Shown one piece after another: positions 1 to 7,849 of a DNA stretch of 64,000 nt. A program made the position numbers and the translations under genes. The DNA is from Sphingobacterium detergens (GTDB lineage Bacteria; Bacteroidota; Bacteroidia; Sphingobacteriales; Sphingobacteriaceae). The notes below the pieces were generated by a model, which was given only the letters and a program-made list of their open reading frames with translations, was not told the DNA's origin and made no database searches. Position 1 is the first letter of the stretch; every line of letters starts with the position of its first letter. The DNA lies in the NCBI RefSeq assembly GCF_003610355.1, contig NZ_RAPY01000001.1, positions 2,472,500-2,536,499 of the forward strand, read 5' to 3'.

Positions 1-2034
1 ATCTGCCATAAACTCACGCTGTTTATAGAGTATTAATCCAGAGGTAGTAAAATCCTTACCAAAATCGCGCGCATAATTTAGACTTCCTTGCACTTCGACT
101 ACGCGATTTCCTGAAGGTGGAGCGGATACAAATCGCATTTTATCATCTAGATCCGGCGTAGTATTGATCGTTACAAGATTTCCATCCTCATCTCGCCCAC
201 TACCTAAATAACTATTCGTAAAATCGGGACGATGCTGTTGATAGGCTTTTATATACTGATGGCTATAGTCGTTGATTTTTGAAAATGAGGCAATTCCGTT
301 AAAAAACAATCCTTTCGTTAAAAAATCCAGCTTTTGCGTGATATTTAAGTTCGTTGACATCACATTCGAGTAGTTTCGGACAAAACCTGTTTTGTTAAGT
401 AAAGAAAACGGATTTACCGTTCCGGCGGGTTCTTCCGGGGCTGTTCCATTAGAATATTGTGTTGGAAAAAGGGTAGGATTAATCTCATTGATAATTGTTA
501 ATATTTGATTAGTACCCTGCCCCGGCTCGGTCGTATTATTATATCTACCATCGAATCCTAATCCCAATGTTGTTGTTTTTGTAATATCGGCCTTCAAATT
601 GGACCGAAAGTTAAATTGGTTGTATTTTGCATTAGAGTTATAAGATTCGAGATTTCCTCGGAACATTCCATCCTCCATATAATATCCTCCCGACATATAA
701 TAGGTGACGACATTGCCACCGCCGCCAATATTAAAATTTCCTTTGTGTGAAAGATTATTAGGTTTGATCAATGCATTGTACCAATCGATATTCGGATAAA
801 AATCCATATCCTGATCGCCAAATTTTTCAATAATTTCATCACTATAGGGTTTATCTTTTCCACGAACAGCGAAGGCTTCATTTCTAATTTTTGCGTATTG
901 GACAGCATCTATCCATTTCGGTTTATAGGTTGCGTTATTGACTGAGCTAGACAAAAACATGCTCACACTTGGCCGATCAGCAATTTTTCCAGTTTTTGTT
1001 GTGATCACAATGATACCATTAGCACCCTCCAATCCATATACGGCAGTTGCGGATGCATCTTTGAGGATTGAAAAGCTTTCTATATCGTTGGGATCTACAT
1101 CGTCAATATTCCGACGTAAACCATCTATCAATACCAATGGTTCACTGCTTCCTTTTACGGAATTTATCCCACGGATTATAAAATTAGCCCCATCTTTACC
1201 GGGTTGACCTGAGCTTTGGCTAAAGGAGACCCCGGCAACACGTCCGGCCAGCTGATTTGTTAAAGATCGCGTTGGTCCAATCAATTCGCGAGGATTGACG
1301 GTCGCAATTGCGCCGACTACACTAATTTTCTTTTGTACACCAAGCGCGACGACGACAACCTCATCCAAATCGCCACTATTTGCTTTTAGTACAATGTTAA
1401 GGTTCTTTAAGTGTTCATCACTTAGTGATGATAGATCAAATTCGCTGTTTACAAAACCGACTGAACTAAATACCAAAAGTGCCCGACGAGGTATATTAGA
1501 AAGGGTAAAATAACCATTCTTGCCAGAGACAGTACCAAAAAGCGCATTCGCTTTAATACGGACAGAAACATCACTGAGAGGGTTATTTTTCTCATCAACG
1601 ACCATTCCACTAATAGTCACTACCTTTGATCTATTACTTGGTGATTGCGTAGTTTGCGACCTTGGTAAATCTCTACTTTTAACAATAACTATATTGTCTT
1701 TCAATTCATAATTTACCGGCTGATTCTCAAAAATCTTATGCAATATGGATGTGATTTCATCATCCTTAACAATCAGATTCAGGGGTTTCGCATTCTTGAT
1801 AACCAGACTATCATATTGAAACTTGTAATTTGTCTGAGCCGCTATCAATGAAAAGGCTGAATCCAATGTTGCGTTCTTAAACTCAAAATTTAATCGTTGA
1901 GCGGAGGCTTGTGGTAGGGCAAACAAAAAGCTCAGACAAAGGAATACAAGCAATTTTTTACTGAAAGGTATAGAAAAATACGGTTTGAATTTATTAGATC
2001 TTTCAACTAAGCGTACTAAACTAAATGTAAGCAT
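1..2034 (-). CDS. SusC/RagA-type TonB-dependent outer-membrane transporter, N-terminal 678 residues (runs off left edge)
   Basis: The reading frame is open from an ATG at 2034 to base 1. It begins with an export signal of about 45 residues ending in ASAQ. An STN domain follows (about 46-120), then a carboxypeptidase-regulatory-like domain (about 140-220) and a plug with the SusC-type motif DEVVVVALGVQKK. The start of a large beta-barrel completes the visible part. SusC proteins import glycans or peptides across the outer membrane using TonB energy. The STN domain suggests a signalling transporter that would contact a FecR anti-sigma factor, but no FecR lies within reach on this side. A shortened LacI-type regulator lies upstream in the same orientation. 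The partner SusD and any hydrolases would lie beyond the left edge, so the substrate cannot be named. Confidence 0.93.
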   Translation of the reverse strand, partial: MLTFSLVRLVERSNKFKPYFSIPFSKKLLVFLCLSFLFALPQASAQRLNFEFKNATLDSAFSLIAAQTNYKFQYDSLVIKNAKPLNLIVKDDEITSILHKIFENQPVNYELKDNIVIVKSRDLPRSQTTQSPSNRSKVVTISGMVVDEKNNPLSDVSVRIKANALFGTVSGKNGYFTLSNIPRRALLVFSSVGFVNSEFDLSSLSDEHLKNLNIVLKANSGDLDEVVVVALGVQKKISVVGAIATVNPRELIGPTRSLTNQLAGRVAGVSFSQSSGQPGKDGANFIIRGINSVKGSSEPLVLIDGLRRNIDDVDPNDIESFSILKDASATAVYGLEGANGIIVITTKTGKIADRPSVSMFLSSSVNNATYKPKWIDAVQYAKIRNEAFAVRGKDKPYSDEIIEKFGDQDMDFYPNIDWYNALIKPNNLSHKGNFNIGGGGNVVTYYMSGGYYMEDGMFRGNLESYNSNAKYNQFNFRSNLKADITKTTTLGLGFDGRYNNTTEPGQGTNQILTIINEINPTLFPTQYSNGTAPEEPAGTVNPFSLLNKTGFVRNYSNVMSTNLNITQKLDFLTKGLFFNGIASFSKINDYSHQYIKAYQQHRPDFTNSYLGSGRDEDGNLVTINTTPDLDDKMRFVSAPPSGNRVVEVQGSLNYARDFGKDFTTSGLILYKQREFMAD

Positions 2035-2091
2035 ACTTTAATAAGGGTTTTATATTGGTTAAAAAAACTCCTGGCAAAAGAATTCCTGTCC

Positions 2092-2126
2092 GACACGAAA
2101 GCGTGTCAGATAGTTTAATTCTATCT
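2092..2126 (-). promoter_or_regulatory. Two adjacent small hairpins in the leader of the SusC gene
   Basis: GACACG (2092-2097) pairs with CGTGTC (2102-2107) around a 4-base loop. Next to it AGATAG (2108-2113) pairs with CTATCT (2121-2126). They lie 58-92 bases before the SusC start codon and probably sit in its mRNA leader. No U-run follows, so they do not look like a terminator. A role in mRNA stability or translation control is possible but unproven. Confidence 0.35.
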
Positions 2127-2365
2127 GCAAAGAGGTCTGCATTCGTTTATCAGGTTAGGTTAACTTTTCACCTCACCAATCCCAAACGAACAAAAGAACT
2201 GCAATCAGATTTATATTACTGATTGTTACATAATGAGATGTGACACACTTTATGTGCCTCCTGAGAAATTGGTAGTTTTTCTTGTCATAATTTTAATTCG
2301 TTAATTGAGGTTTGATTAAGCAAGTATTCTATAGATAATTTGATAAAAAAAGTATTTTTTTTAAT

Positions 2366-2412
2366 CAAACGTTTGCGTAGGTTTCGAAAACGATTCTACA
2401 AAAACGATTTCG
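2366..2412. promoter_or_regulatory. Cluster of LacI-family operator-like sites upstream of SusC
   Basis: The 10-bp palindrome CAAACGTTTG (2366-2375) is followed by GCGT, which closely resembles the PurR/LacI consensus with a central CG. TTTCGAAA (2382-2389) and two AAACGATT-like half-sites up to 2412 follow. The cluster lies between the LacI-type gene and the SusC gene it precedes, where a local repressor would act. Confidence 0.5.
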
Positions 2413-2462
2413 TAACAACAATAATTTGAAATATCCCTGTTGACTTGGTGTAAACGAAAAAA

Positions 2463-2488
2463 AACAGAAAATCTTGTTTATTTCTGTT
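2463..2488 (-). terminator. Intrinsic terminator overlapping the end of the LacI-type gene
   Basis: AACAGAAA and TTTCTGTT form an 8-bp stem (2463-2470 with 2481-2488), and on the minus strand a run of eight T follows. The first arm contains the last sense codons of the regulator, so the terminator is built into the present 3' end of the gene. Confidence 0.6.
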
Positions 2489-3050
2489 CACAATTCGTTA
2501 TGACTTGTAATATGGCTTTTCGCCCTATTCCATTAATAGTAGAGTACCGCGAATTATTAACTTTTAGCTTTTCTACTTCCCCTAGGAATTGACCGATATT
2601 GCGATCAATCATTATAATTGGCAACCCTAAATTTTCGAGTTCTTTTAGTCGATCACTATTTATATGCTTATCAATTTGTAAAATAATGAGCCCATCAATA
2701 CCCCGATCAAATAATTTATCAATGCAACGTTTTTCTATATTTATGTCTCCTTTACTCTGCATTAAGATAAAATTATAATCTGTCTCCGAAAGTTCATCCT
2801 CCAATTCACTTAATAATGATACAGAGAACTTATCTGTAATGTCAGGAAGTAGAACCCCAATAAGCTTTGACTTACCAGTCCTTAAACTGCTTCCAAATTT
2901 ATTTTTTTGGAAATTAAATTTGGTTGCATAGTCGATGATCAGCTTTTTGGTTTCGGCACTCACATCCTCACGGCCAGCAAGCGCTTTTGAAACAGTACTT
3001 TGTGATTTATTCAAAGCAACAGCAATATCCTTTATAGTTATCTTTCTCAT
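2478..3050 (-). CDS. LacI-family transcriptional regulator, short form lacking about half of the ligand-binding domain
   Basis: The N-terminus (ITIKDIAVALNKSQSTVSKA) is a typical LacI helix-turn-helix. The hinge and first part of the periplasmic-binding-protein-like domain follow (GVLLPDITDKFS, DGLIILQ, IIMIDRN). The protein ends at 190 residues, whereas LacI regulators are usually about 330-345. The lost part includes most of the second lobe, which normally closes over the ligand and carries part of the dimer surface. The gene has its own terminator and operator-like sites on both sides, so it may still be expressed and bind DNA. Whether it can sense a sugar is doubtful. It is likely a degraded or ligand-independent repressor of the SusC gene downstream. 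The start is the ATG at 3050. Confidence 0.8.
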   Translation of the reverse strand: MRKITIKDIAVALNKSQSTVSKALAGREDVSAETKKLIIDYATKFNFQKNKFGSSLRTGKSKLIGVLLPDITDKFSVSLLSELEDELSETDYNFILMQSKGDINIEKRCIDKLFDRGIDGLIILQIDKHINSDRLKELENLGLPIIMIDRNIGQFLGEVEKLKVNNSRYSTINGIGRKAILQVITNCEQK

Positions 3051-3055
3051 TAAAA

Positions 3056-3063
3056 AAACGTTT
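3056..3063. promoter_or_regulatory. Possible autoregulatory operator of the LacI-type gene
   Basis: The palindrome AAACGTTT lies 6-13 bases before the start codon of the regulator and has the same core as the site at 2366-2375. This spacing would let the protein block its own transcription or translation start. Confidence 0.35.
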
Positions 3064-3210
3064 ATATTGGTTTAATATATTGGTCAAAAATTGACTTAGT
3101 TATGCTTACAAAATTTCAGCCTTAGTTATATAATTTTTGGTCGTTATATTAAAGACACCATAAATCACTTTTGTCACCCATAAAAAAATAAAAAATATAA
3201 AAAACTCTAA

Positions 3211-3366
3211 ATGAGCTATAATTATTTAAATTTTAACCTCATATTAGACAATATTATAACAGGGCAATCAAATCGGATAAAGCCTGCTGATCACTATGGT
3301 CAAATGCAAGGCCACAACATCTGGCAACGATCGAATCCCCTGACTGATAGTGAGTATTGGATATAA
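3211..3366 (+). other. Possible 51-codon small ORF in the 489-base gap before the ECF sigma gene
   Basis: An ATG at 3211 opens 51 codons to a TAA at 3364. The second half reads like protein (for example HYGQMQGHNIWQR) and looks richer in G and C than the surrounding AT-rich gap. I recognise no family. It could be a real small gene, or the relic of a larger one. The rest of the gap 3051-3539 shows only AT-rich DNA and a promoter-like element near its end. Confidence 0.25.
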
Positions 3367-3502
3367 AATCCTATATTGAAAGGTAACTATTGATAAATAA
3401 TCGTTACAAAAATTTTATTTTCAATTCAAATGTTGTTTCAGGTTACAAATGACAATCTTGGAAAAGTAAAATTAAAGACTATAAATCCCAGCGAGATACC
3501 TG

Positions 3503-3510
3503 TATATTTG
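3503..3510 (+). promoter_or_regulatory. Bacteroidota-type -7 promoter element before the ECF sigma gene
   Basis: TATATTTG matches the TAnnTTTG -7 consensus of the Bacteroidota housekeeping sigma factor and lies 30 bases before the ATG at 3540. I did not find a convincing -33 element, so the call rests on the -7 box and its position. Confidence 0.4.
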
Positions 3511-3539
3511 TCACACGGCTTATAGCCAGTCATATAACA

Positions 3540-4136
3540 ATGCAAAAAGAAAACACATTAGAAATTGAATGGGAGAAGTTCCTCAAAGGAGATAGAAGCT
3601 CTTTTGAGAAAATTTATAATTCCAATTTCAAAAGTTTATTTCTATATGCCCTTCGTTTTTCAAAAGATGATGACTTAATTAAAGATGTAATACAAAATGT
3701 TTTTATCAATTTTTGGGAAAAACGGAATTATATTAAAGAGGTGAAGAACGTGACGGTGTACCTACACCGATCTGTTCGCAACGAGCTTTTAAATCGGAAA
3801 AGACAGGAGGATAAGTATGCTTTTGATGTTTTGGATGAACAGGTTTACGCGTTTGATTTCGAACTCCCGCTTGAGGCCAGAATTATAAAAAAGGAAGAAT
3901 TAAAGGAAACGCGCCAACGCCTAAAACATGCATTAGAAAATATTACTGATCGGCAAAAAGAAATATTGTATCTGAAATATGTCAAAGGCATGACTTTCGA
4001 AGAGATATCTGACACAATAGGTATCACCGTTAAAGCTTCTTATAAGCTTCATGCTCGAGCAATCAGCTCCATTCGACAAAATTTCGGCAACAACCGTTAT
4101 TCTATTGCTTTCCTAATATCGCTGTATTTCTCTTGA
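3540..4136 (+). CDS. ECF-type RNA polymerase sigma factor, orphan (no adjacent anti-sigma gene)
   Basis: The 198-residue protein has sigma region 2 in its first half (FEKIYNSNFKSLFLYALRF, then DVIQNVFINFWEKR, about residues 22-62). Region 4 lies near the C-terminus (TDRQKEILYLKYVKGMTFEE, then a helix-turn-helix and an ARAISSIRQ recognition helix, about 136-178). This matches the Bacteroidota ECF group that normally works with a FecR protein and a SusC transporter. Here the next gene is a ferredoxin on the other strand, so there is no FecR partner. The last 15 residues form a short hydrophobic tail. It may serve a distant FecR/SusC pair or be left over from a rearranged locus. Confidence 0.9.
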   Translation: MQKENTLEIEWEKFLKGDRSSFEKIYNSNFKSLFLYALRFSKDDDLIKDVIQNVFINFWEKRNYIKEVKNVTVYLHRSVRNELLNRKRQEDKYAFDVLDEQVYAFDFELPLEARIIKKEELKETRQRLKHALENITDRQKEILYLKYVKGMTFEEISDTIGITVKASYKLHARAISSIRQNFGNNRYSIAFLISLYFS

Positions 4137-4225
4137 CAAAAGTAAAGATAATATCTGCTTGAATAGCAACCTAAGATGTCGGCTAGTAGCTCAGACACAA
4201 TCAACTTAAAAAAAATCTATTATAG

Positions 4226-4558
4226 CTAAAATTCGTCGTAGTTTATCTTTATTGTGTTACTTACAGGCGCCGCTACGCAAGTTAAAATTAAACCTTGCTG
4301 TAGGTGAGCTTCTGACAAAATAAAATTTCGTCTCAAACGCACTTCCCCCTCCTCTAGCTTGCACACACAAGTCCCACAATTACCACGGCAGCAGCTATGT
4401 GGTGCAGCAATCCCTGCATCGAGGATAGCATCAAGCAAGGATATTTTCCTGTCCCAGCGGATCTTGCTGATAGTTCCATTCAAGGTTAATGAAACTAATA
4501 CACAATCCGATGGTTCGGCATCGGTTTCGGTAGTTTTTGATTCTTCGTCCAGATTCAT
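4226..4558 (-). CDS. [2Fe-2S] plant-type ferredoxin domain protein
   Basis: The 110-residue protein has the plant-type iron-sulfur motif C56-x4-C61-x2-C64-x29-C94, so all four cluster ligands are present. An acidic N-terminal extension of about 18 residues precedes the fold. Proteins of this size pass single electrons to oxygenases or reductases. No oxygenase or ferredoxin reductase is visible nearby. It lies downstream of a DapA-like aldolase and a cupin on the same strand, separated by 150 bases that contain a hairpin, so it may be transcribed separately. Its partner cannot be named. Confidence 0.85.
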   Translation of the reverse strand: MNLDEESKTTETDAEPSDCVLVSLTLNGTISKIRWDRKISLLDAILDAGIAAPHSCCRGNCGTCVCKLEEGEVRLRRNFILSEAHLQQGLILTCVAAPVSNTIKINYDEF

Positions 4559-4596
4559 ACTTTTTCACTTATAAAATTACAACAAGTTCGGTTTAC

Positions 4597-4628
4597 AAAG
4601 CCCGAACGCTCGCAGCATTTCGGGCTTT
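4597..4628 (-). terminator. Hairpin terminator between the aldolase and ferredoxin genes
   Basis: A 10-bp perfect stem (AAAGCCCGAA at 4597-4606 with TTCGGGCTTT at 4619-4628) has a 12-base loop. The U-run on the minus strand is weak, so termination is probably partial and some transcripts may reach the ferredoxin gene. Confidence 0.5.
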
Positions 4629-4707
4629 AAAAATCATTATTTTAAATCTTCAATAGATGTCCTAAAGCCAATATGTTATACATTTTCATTAGCTCCGTTT
4701 TTCTGCT

Positions 4708-5610
4708 CTATTGATATTGGTATTCTTCACTTTTTACTGAGGCGAGTATAGTTTCTAATGTTGCGATATCATGATCACTGAGCGGCCCCAAAGGACTTTT
4801 AAAACCACCACCACCTATTCCCAAAATATCTAGTCCGGCCTTAATGGAACGCGGCAACCCTTTTGCTACGATAAATTTGAGCAGGTCAACCTGTTGATAG
4901 AAGAGCTTTCTTGCCTTTTCCAAATTATTCACTTGAATTGCCTCGTACAATGCTATATTCAATTCGGGGATAAGGTTAGGAGCCGCAGTACACCAACCGG
5001 CTGCTCCGGCCGTAAAAGCAGCTAATGCTAACGGATTGGATCCGTTGAAAAAGGCAACTTCCTCTCCCAATTCTTTCCTTAAATAATGCATGCGCTGAAT
5101 GTCCCCTGTACTCTCTTTGATCATGGTCACATTGGGAATTTCGAGCAGGCGTTTCAGCAATGTTGGCGACATATCAACCCCGCCTGTTGCGGGATTATTG
5201 TATGCCATTATTGGGATAGAAATTTTGGATGCCACGGCATCGTAATGCCTTACTATTTCATCGTCGGTCAATTTCCAATAACTCATCGGTATAATCATCA
5301 CGGCAGTCGCGCCAGCTTTTTCTGCAAACTGTGCATGGTAAATGGTCTTTTCCGTAGTCAGATTGGAAACGCCGACTAACGTAGGGACACGCCCTGATAC
5401 CTGCTTCATGGTGGCTTCAGCAATAGCTTCTTTCTCTGCGTCATTCAAATAAGGCAGTACGCCTGTACTCCCTAATGGCGCAATCCCATGTGAACCCGCA
5501 GCAACTAAACGTTCAACCTGCTTTTTAAACAAAGGGATATCCACGACCTCATTGTCGTCGAATGGCGTAACAGGATAAGCGATTATCCCTTTAAATGGTA
5601 CATTATCCAT
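4708..5610 (-). CDS. DapA/N-acetylneuraminate lyase superfamily class I aldolase
   Basis: The 300-residue TIM-barrel protein carries the Schiff-base lysine K165 (TMIKESTGD), the conserved tyrosine Y137 (PIMAYNNPATGG) and the GSTGV loop near residue 48. After YNNP the usual arginine of true dihydrodipicolinate synthase (YNNPxRTG) is missing, so it probably does not make lysine precursors. Members of this branch cleave or form 2-keto acids such as ketodeoxy-sugar acids or hydroxyproline-derived intermediates. It follows the cupin gene by 27 bases and is very likely in its operon, controlled by the divergent MocR regulator. The substrate is unknown. Confidence 0.88.
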   Translation of the reverse strand: MDNVPFKGIIAYPVTPFDDNEVVDIPLFKKQVERLVAAGSHGIAPLGSTGVLPYLNDAEKEAIAEATMKQVSGRVPTLVGVSNLTTEKTIYHAQFAEKAGATAVMIIPMSYWKLTDDEIVRHYDAVASKISIPIMAYNNPATGGVDMSPTLLKRLLEIPNVTMIKESTGDIQRMHYLRKELGEEVAFFNGSNPLALAAFTAGAAGWCTAAPNLIPELNIALYEAIQVNNLEKARKLFYQQVDLLKFIVAKGLPRSIKAGLDILGIGGGGFKSPLGPLSDHDIATLETILASVKSEEYQYQ

Positions 5611-5637
5611 ATGGTTTCTATTTTAATGTATGCTGAA

Positions 5638-6138
5638 CTAAAAATCTCTTCCTTCTTCTTCGCGCAAGGCAACCCCTAGGTTTTGCAGTTGTGGCGCATT
5701 TTCACAAGCGATGTATTTTGCACTTTCGGTATCACTGGTGTTTTGGTGTTGATGCCAAGCCCAGGACGGAATATAAACGGCATCGCCGGCTTCCCATTCT
5801 ACAATTTCATCCTCCACTTTGGTCCAACCTTTGCCCTCGATCACATACAGGACAGTCTCATAGGTATGGCGATGTAAATGCGTTTTTTGTCCGGGTAATA
5901 GTCCTCCGATCGTCAAACTGACATTTTTGCTTGGTAAGTCTACAAAGAAAACGGGATGCTTTCTTTCTGCTGAGAATTGATTGTGTACTCCAGCGTTTTC
6001 AACATTCTTATGGATGACATGTGAAGGTCTTACATAGGTAGGTCTTGCAAAGGTCTGATGAAAATCTTTAGAACTAAATTGCTTTTGTTCTGCATGAATT
6101 GATTTTTTTACTTCTGTTGATGCTTCTAATTTTGACAT
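5638..6138 (-). CDS. Cupin-fold metal-binding protein, gentisate-dioxygenase-like
   Basis: The 166-residue protein has a single cupin barrel. Motif 1 is GQKTHLHRHTYETVLYVIEG (metal ligands in HxH plus the downstream Glu). Motif 2 is GDAVYIPSWAWHQHQN. The shape resembles one half of gentisate 1,2-dioxygenase or a small cupin of aromatic or sugar-acid catabolism. It is the first gene of a cupin-aldolase operon divergent from the MocR gene. An N-terminal arm of about 60 residues precedes the barrel and looks soluble, with no signal peptide. The reaction is not predictable from sequence alone. Confidence 0.82.
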   Translation of the reverse strand: MSKLEASTEVKKSIHAEQKQFSSKDFHQTFARPTYVRPSHVIHKNVENAGVHNQFSAERKHPVFFVDLPSKNVSLTIGGLLPGQKTHLHRHTYETVLYVIEGKGWTKVEDEIVEWEAGDAVYIPSWAWHQHQNTSDTESAKYIACENAPQLQNLGVALREEEGRDF

Positions 6139-6193
6139 AACTTTAAAAATTTAATGTTCATTGCATTATTGCATAACAAAAATATGCTAACTT

Positions 6194-6237
6194 TGGACTA
6201 GCGTTGTGATACAGTTTTTATAAAAAGAAATAGTCCA
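6194..6237. promoter_or_regulatory. Inverted repeat in the MocR/cupin divergent promoter, candidate MocR operator
   Basis: TGGACTA (6194-6200) and its exact inverse TAGTCCA (6231-6237) are 30 bases apart. The second copy ends one base before the MocR ATG at 6239. MocR dimers typically bind paired repeats in the promoter shared with their target, so this pair is the best operator candidate and would also serve autoregulation. Confidence 0.5.
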
Positions 6238-6238
6238 G

Positions 6239-7660
6239 ATGTTACGAGAGTGGGAATTTCAAATTCAATTAGATGAACAATCAGATAAGGCCATTTATCT
6301 ACAGATTGCCGATGCCATCATAAACGATATTCATTCCGGCCGATTAAAGGCGGGTGATGCTTTGCCGGGCAGTAGAAATCTGGCGCAGCGACTGAAAGTC
6401 AATAGAAATACCATAGTAGAAGCATTGAGTGTACTATTGATAGAAGGTTGGCTCGTTTCCAGAGAGCGGCAAGGCACATTCGTTGCTTCGACCTTGCCCG
6501 ATTTTAAGGAAACGCAGACTACAGCGCCAATCGCTGAAGCAACAAATGATGCCACGAGTGGATCTACTCAACTGCAAATTGATGATGGATACCCCAACAG
6601 CAAAATTGCACCTGTTAATGAATTAGCTCGGGCATACCGTCAAATTTTCAACCAAAAAGCGAAGTGGCAATTAATGGGCTACAGTAGCGAATTCGGGAAT
6701 CTAGAATTTAGAAAGGCTGTGGTCCAGATGCTCAATCATCAACGGGGAATGCGGGTGAATGAACAACATATCTGCATCACAAGGGGGAGCCAAATGGCCA
6801 TGTATCTTGCAGCTCAATGCTTACTTTCAAAAGGAGATTATGTGATCATTGAAAATCCCGGATATAAACCCGCTTGGGAGGCCTTTGACCAAAGCGGAGC
6901 TAAGTTGTTACCTGCGGGGGTAGATAACGAAGGTGTGATAATCGAGGATATAATAGCGCTTCTGAAATTGCACAAAAACATAAAAGCTATTTATGTGACA
7001 CCCCACCGCCAATACCCAACTACGGTCACAATGAGCCTAAAAAGAAGACTGGAACTGATCAAACTTTCCAATGAATATGGATTTACCATTATTGAAGATG
7101 ATTATGACAATGAATTTCATTTTGGTTATCGCCCCATTCTTCCGCTGTCAAGTTTTACGGAGCTTAAAAATTATGTGTATATCGGTACCATGAGCAAGGT
7201 CGTAGCTCCGGCGTTACGTATCGGTTATATAGCAAGTAATGATTGTACTTTGATCAACAAAGTCGCTCGTTTGCGCAAGATTATCGATGTGCAAGGAGAC
7301 AGTATTATGGAACAGGCCGTTTTGCAATTGATCAAGGATGGCACCATAAAACGTCATATAAAAAAAGCAACAAATTATTATAAGACAAAAAGGGATATTA
7401 CCGAAATATTACTACAAAAACACCTTGGAAATAAAGTATCTTACCTTATCCCCGAGGGTGGGCTTGCCTATTGGATCGTGCCTAAAAAGCAGGTCGACTG
7501 GGTACTGATTTCGGAAAAACTCAATATGAAAGGTTTCAGCATGATCACTCCAGAGAGCTACAGCTTTGATAAAATATTCAATGGTATGAGATTGGGATAC
7601 GCATCGCTGTCTGATCAAGAATTGGAGGATTTTATCAGCGCTTTGGCGGACTTGTTTTAA
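6239..7660 (+). CDS. MocR/PdxR-type regulator: GntR winged helix fused to a PLP aminotransferase-like domain
   Basis: The 473-residue protein has a GntR-type DNA-binding domain (about 15-80; LKAGDALPGSRNLAQRL). A linker of about 30 residues and a fold-type I aminotransferase domain follow. K320 in GTMSKVVAPALRIGY is the expected PLP lysine, and IIEDDYDNEF supplies the cofactor-binding aspartate. MocR proteins sense PLP or amino-acid-like ligands and control a neighbouring operon. This one is divergent from the cupin-aldolase genes. No recognisable Shine-Dalgarno precedes the start, and the inverted repeat lies immediately before it. Confidence 0.93.
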   Translation: MLREWEFQIQLDEQSDKAIYLQIADAIINDIHSGRLKAGDALPGSRNLAQRLKVNRNTIVEALSVLLIEGWLVSRERQGTFVASTLPDFKETQTTAPIAEATNDATSGSTQLQIDDGYPNSKIAPVNELARAYRQIFNQKAKWQLMGYSSEFGNLEFRKAVVQMLNHQRGMRVNEQHICITRGSQMAMYLAAQCLLSKGDYVIIENPGYKPAWEAFDQSGAKLLPAGVDNEGVIIEDIIALLKLHKNIKAIYVTPHRQYPTTVTMSLKRRLELIKLSNEYGFTIIEDDYDNEFHFGYRPILPLSSFTELKNYVYIGTMSKVVAPALRIGYIASNDCTLINKVARLRKIIDVQGDSIMEQAVLQLIKDGTIKRHIKKATNYYKTKRDITEILLQKHLGNKVSYLIPEGGLAYWIVPKKQVDWVLISEKLNMKGFSMITPESYSFDKIFNGMRLGYASLSDQELEDFISALADLF

Positions 7661-7750
7661 TAAACAGTACGGTCGATGTTTAGCGTATGTCTATCCCGAG
7701 CTTTATTTCAGTAAAATAAGTTGGAGAACTGGGAATTTTAAGTTCTCTAT

Positions 7751-7786
7751 TAAGCTGGGCAATATAAAGGTGAGTTGCCCAGCTTA
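7751..7786. terminator. Bidirectional terminator between convergent genes
   Basis: A perfect 12-bp stem (7751-7762 with 7775-7786, arm TAAGCTGGGCAA) has a 12-base loop and is followed by TTTT on the plus strand. It ends the MocR transcript and can also stop the phosphoesterase transcript from the other side. Confidence 0.75.
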
Positions 7787-7849
7787 TTTTAAGATAAAAA
7801 TATCAAACTATTCCACCTTAGTCTAATTACGGCTTATATTCAATGTAAT

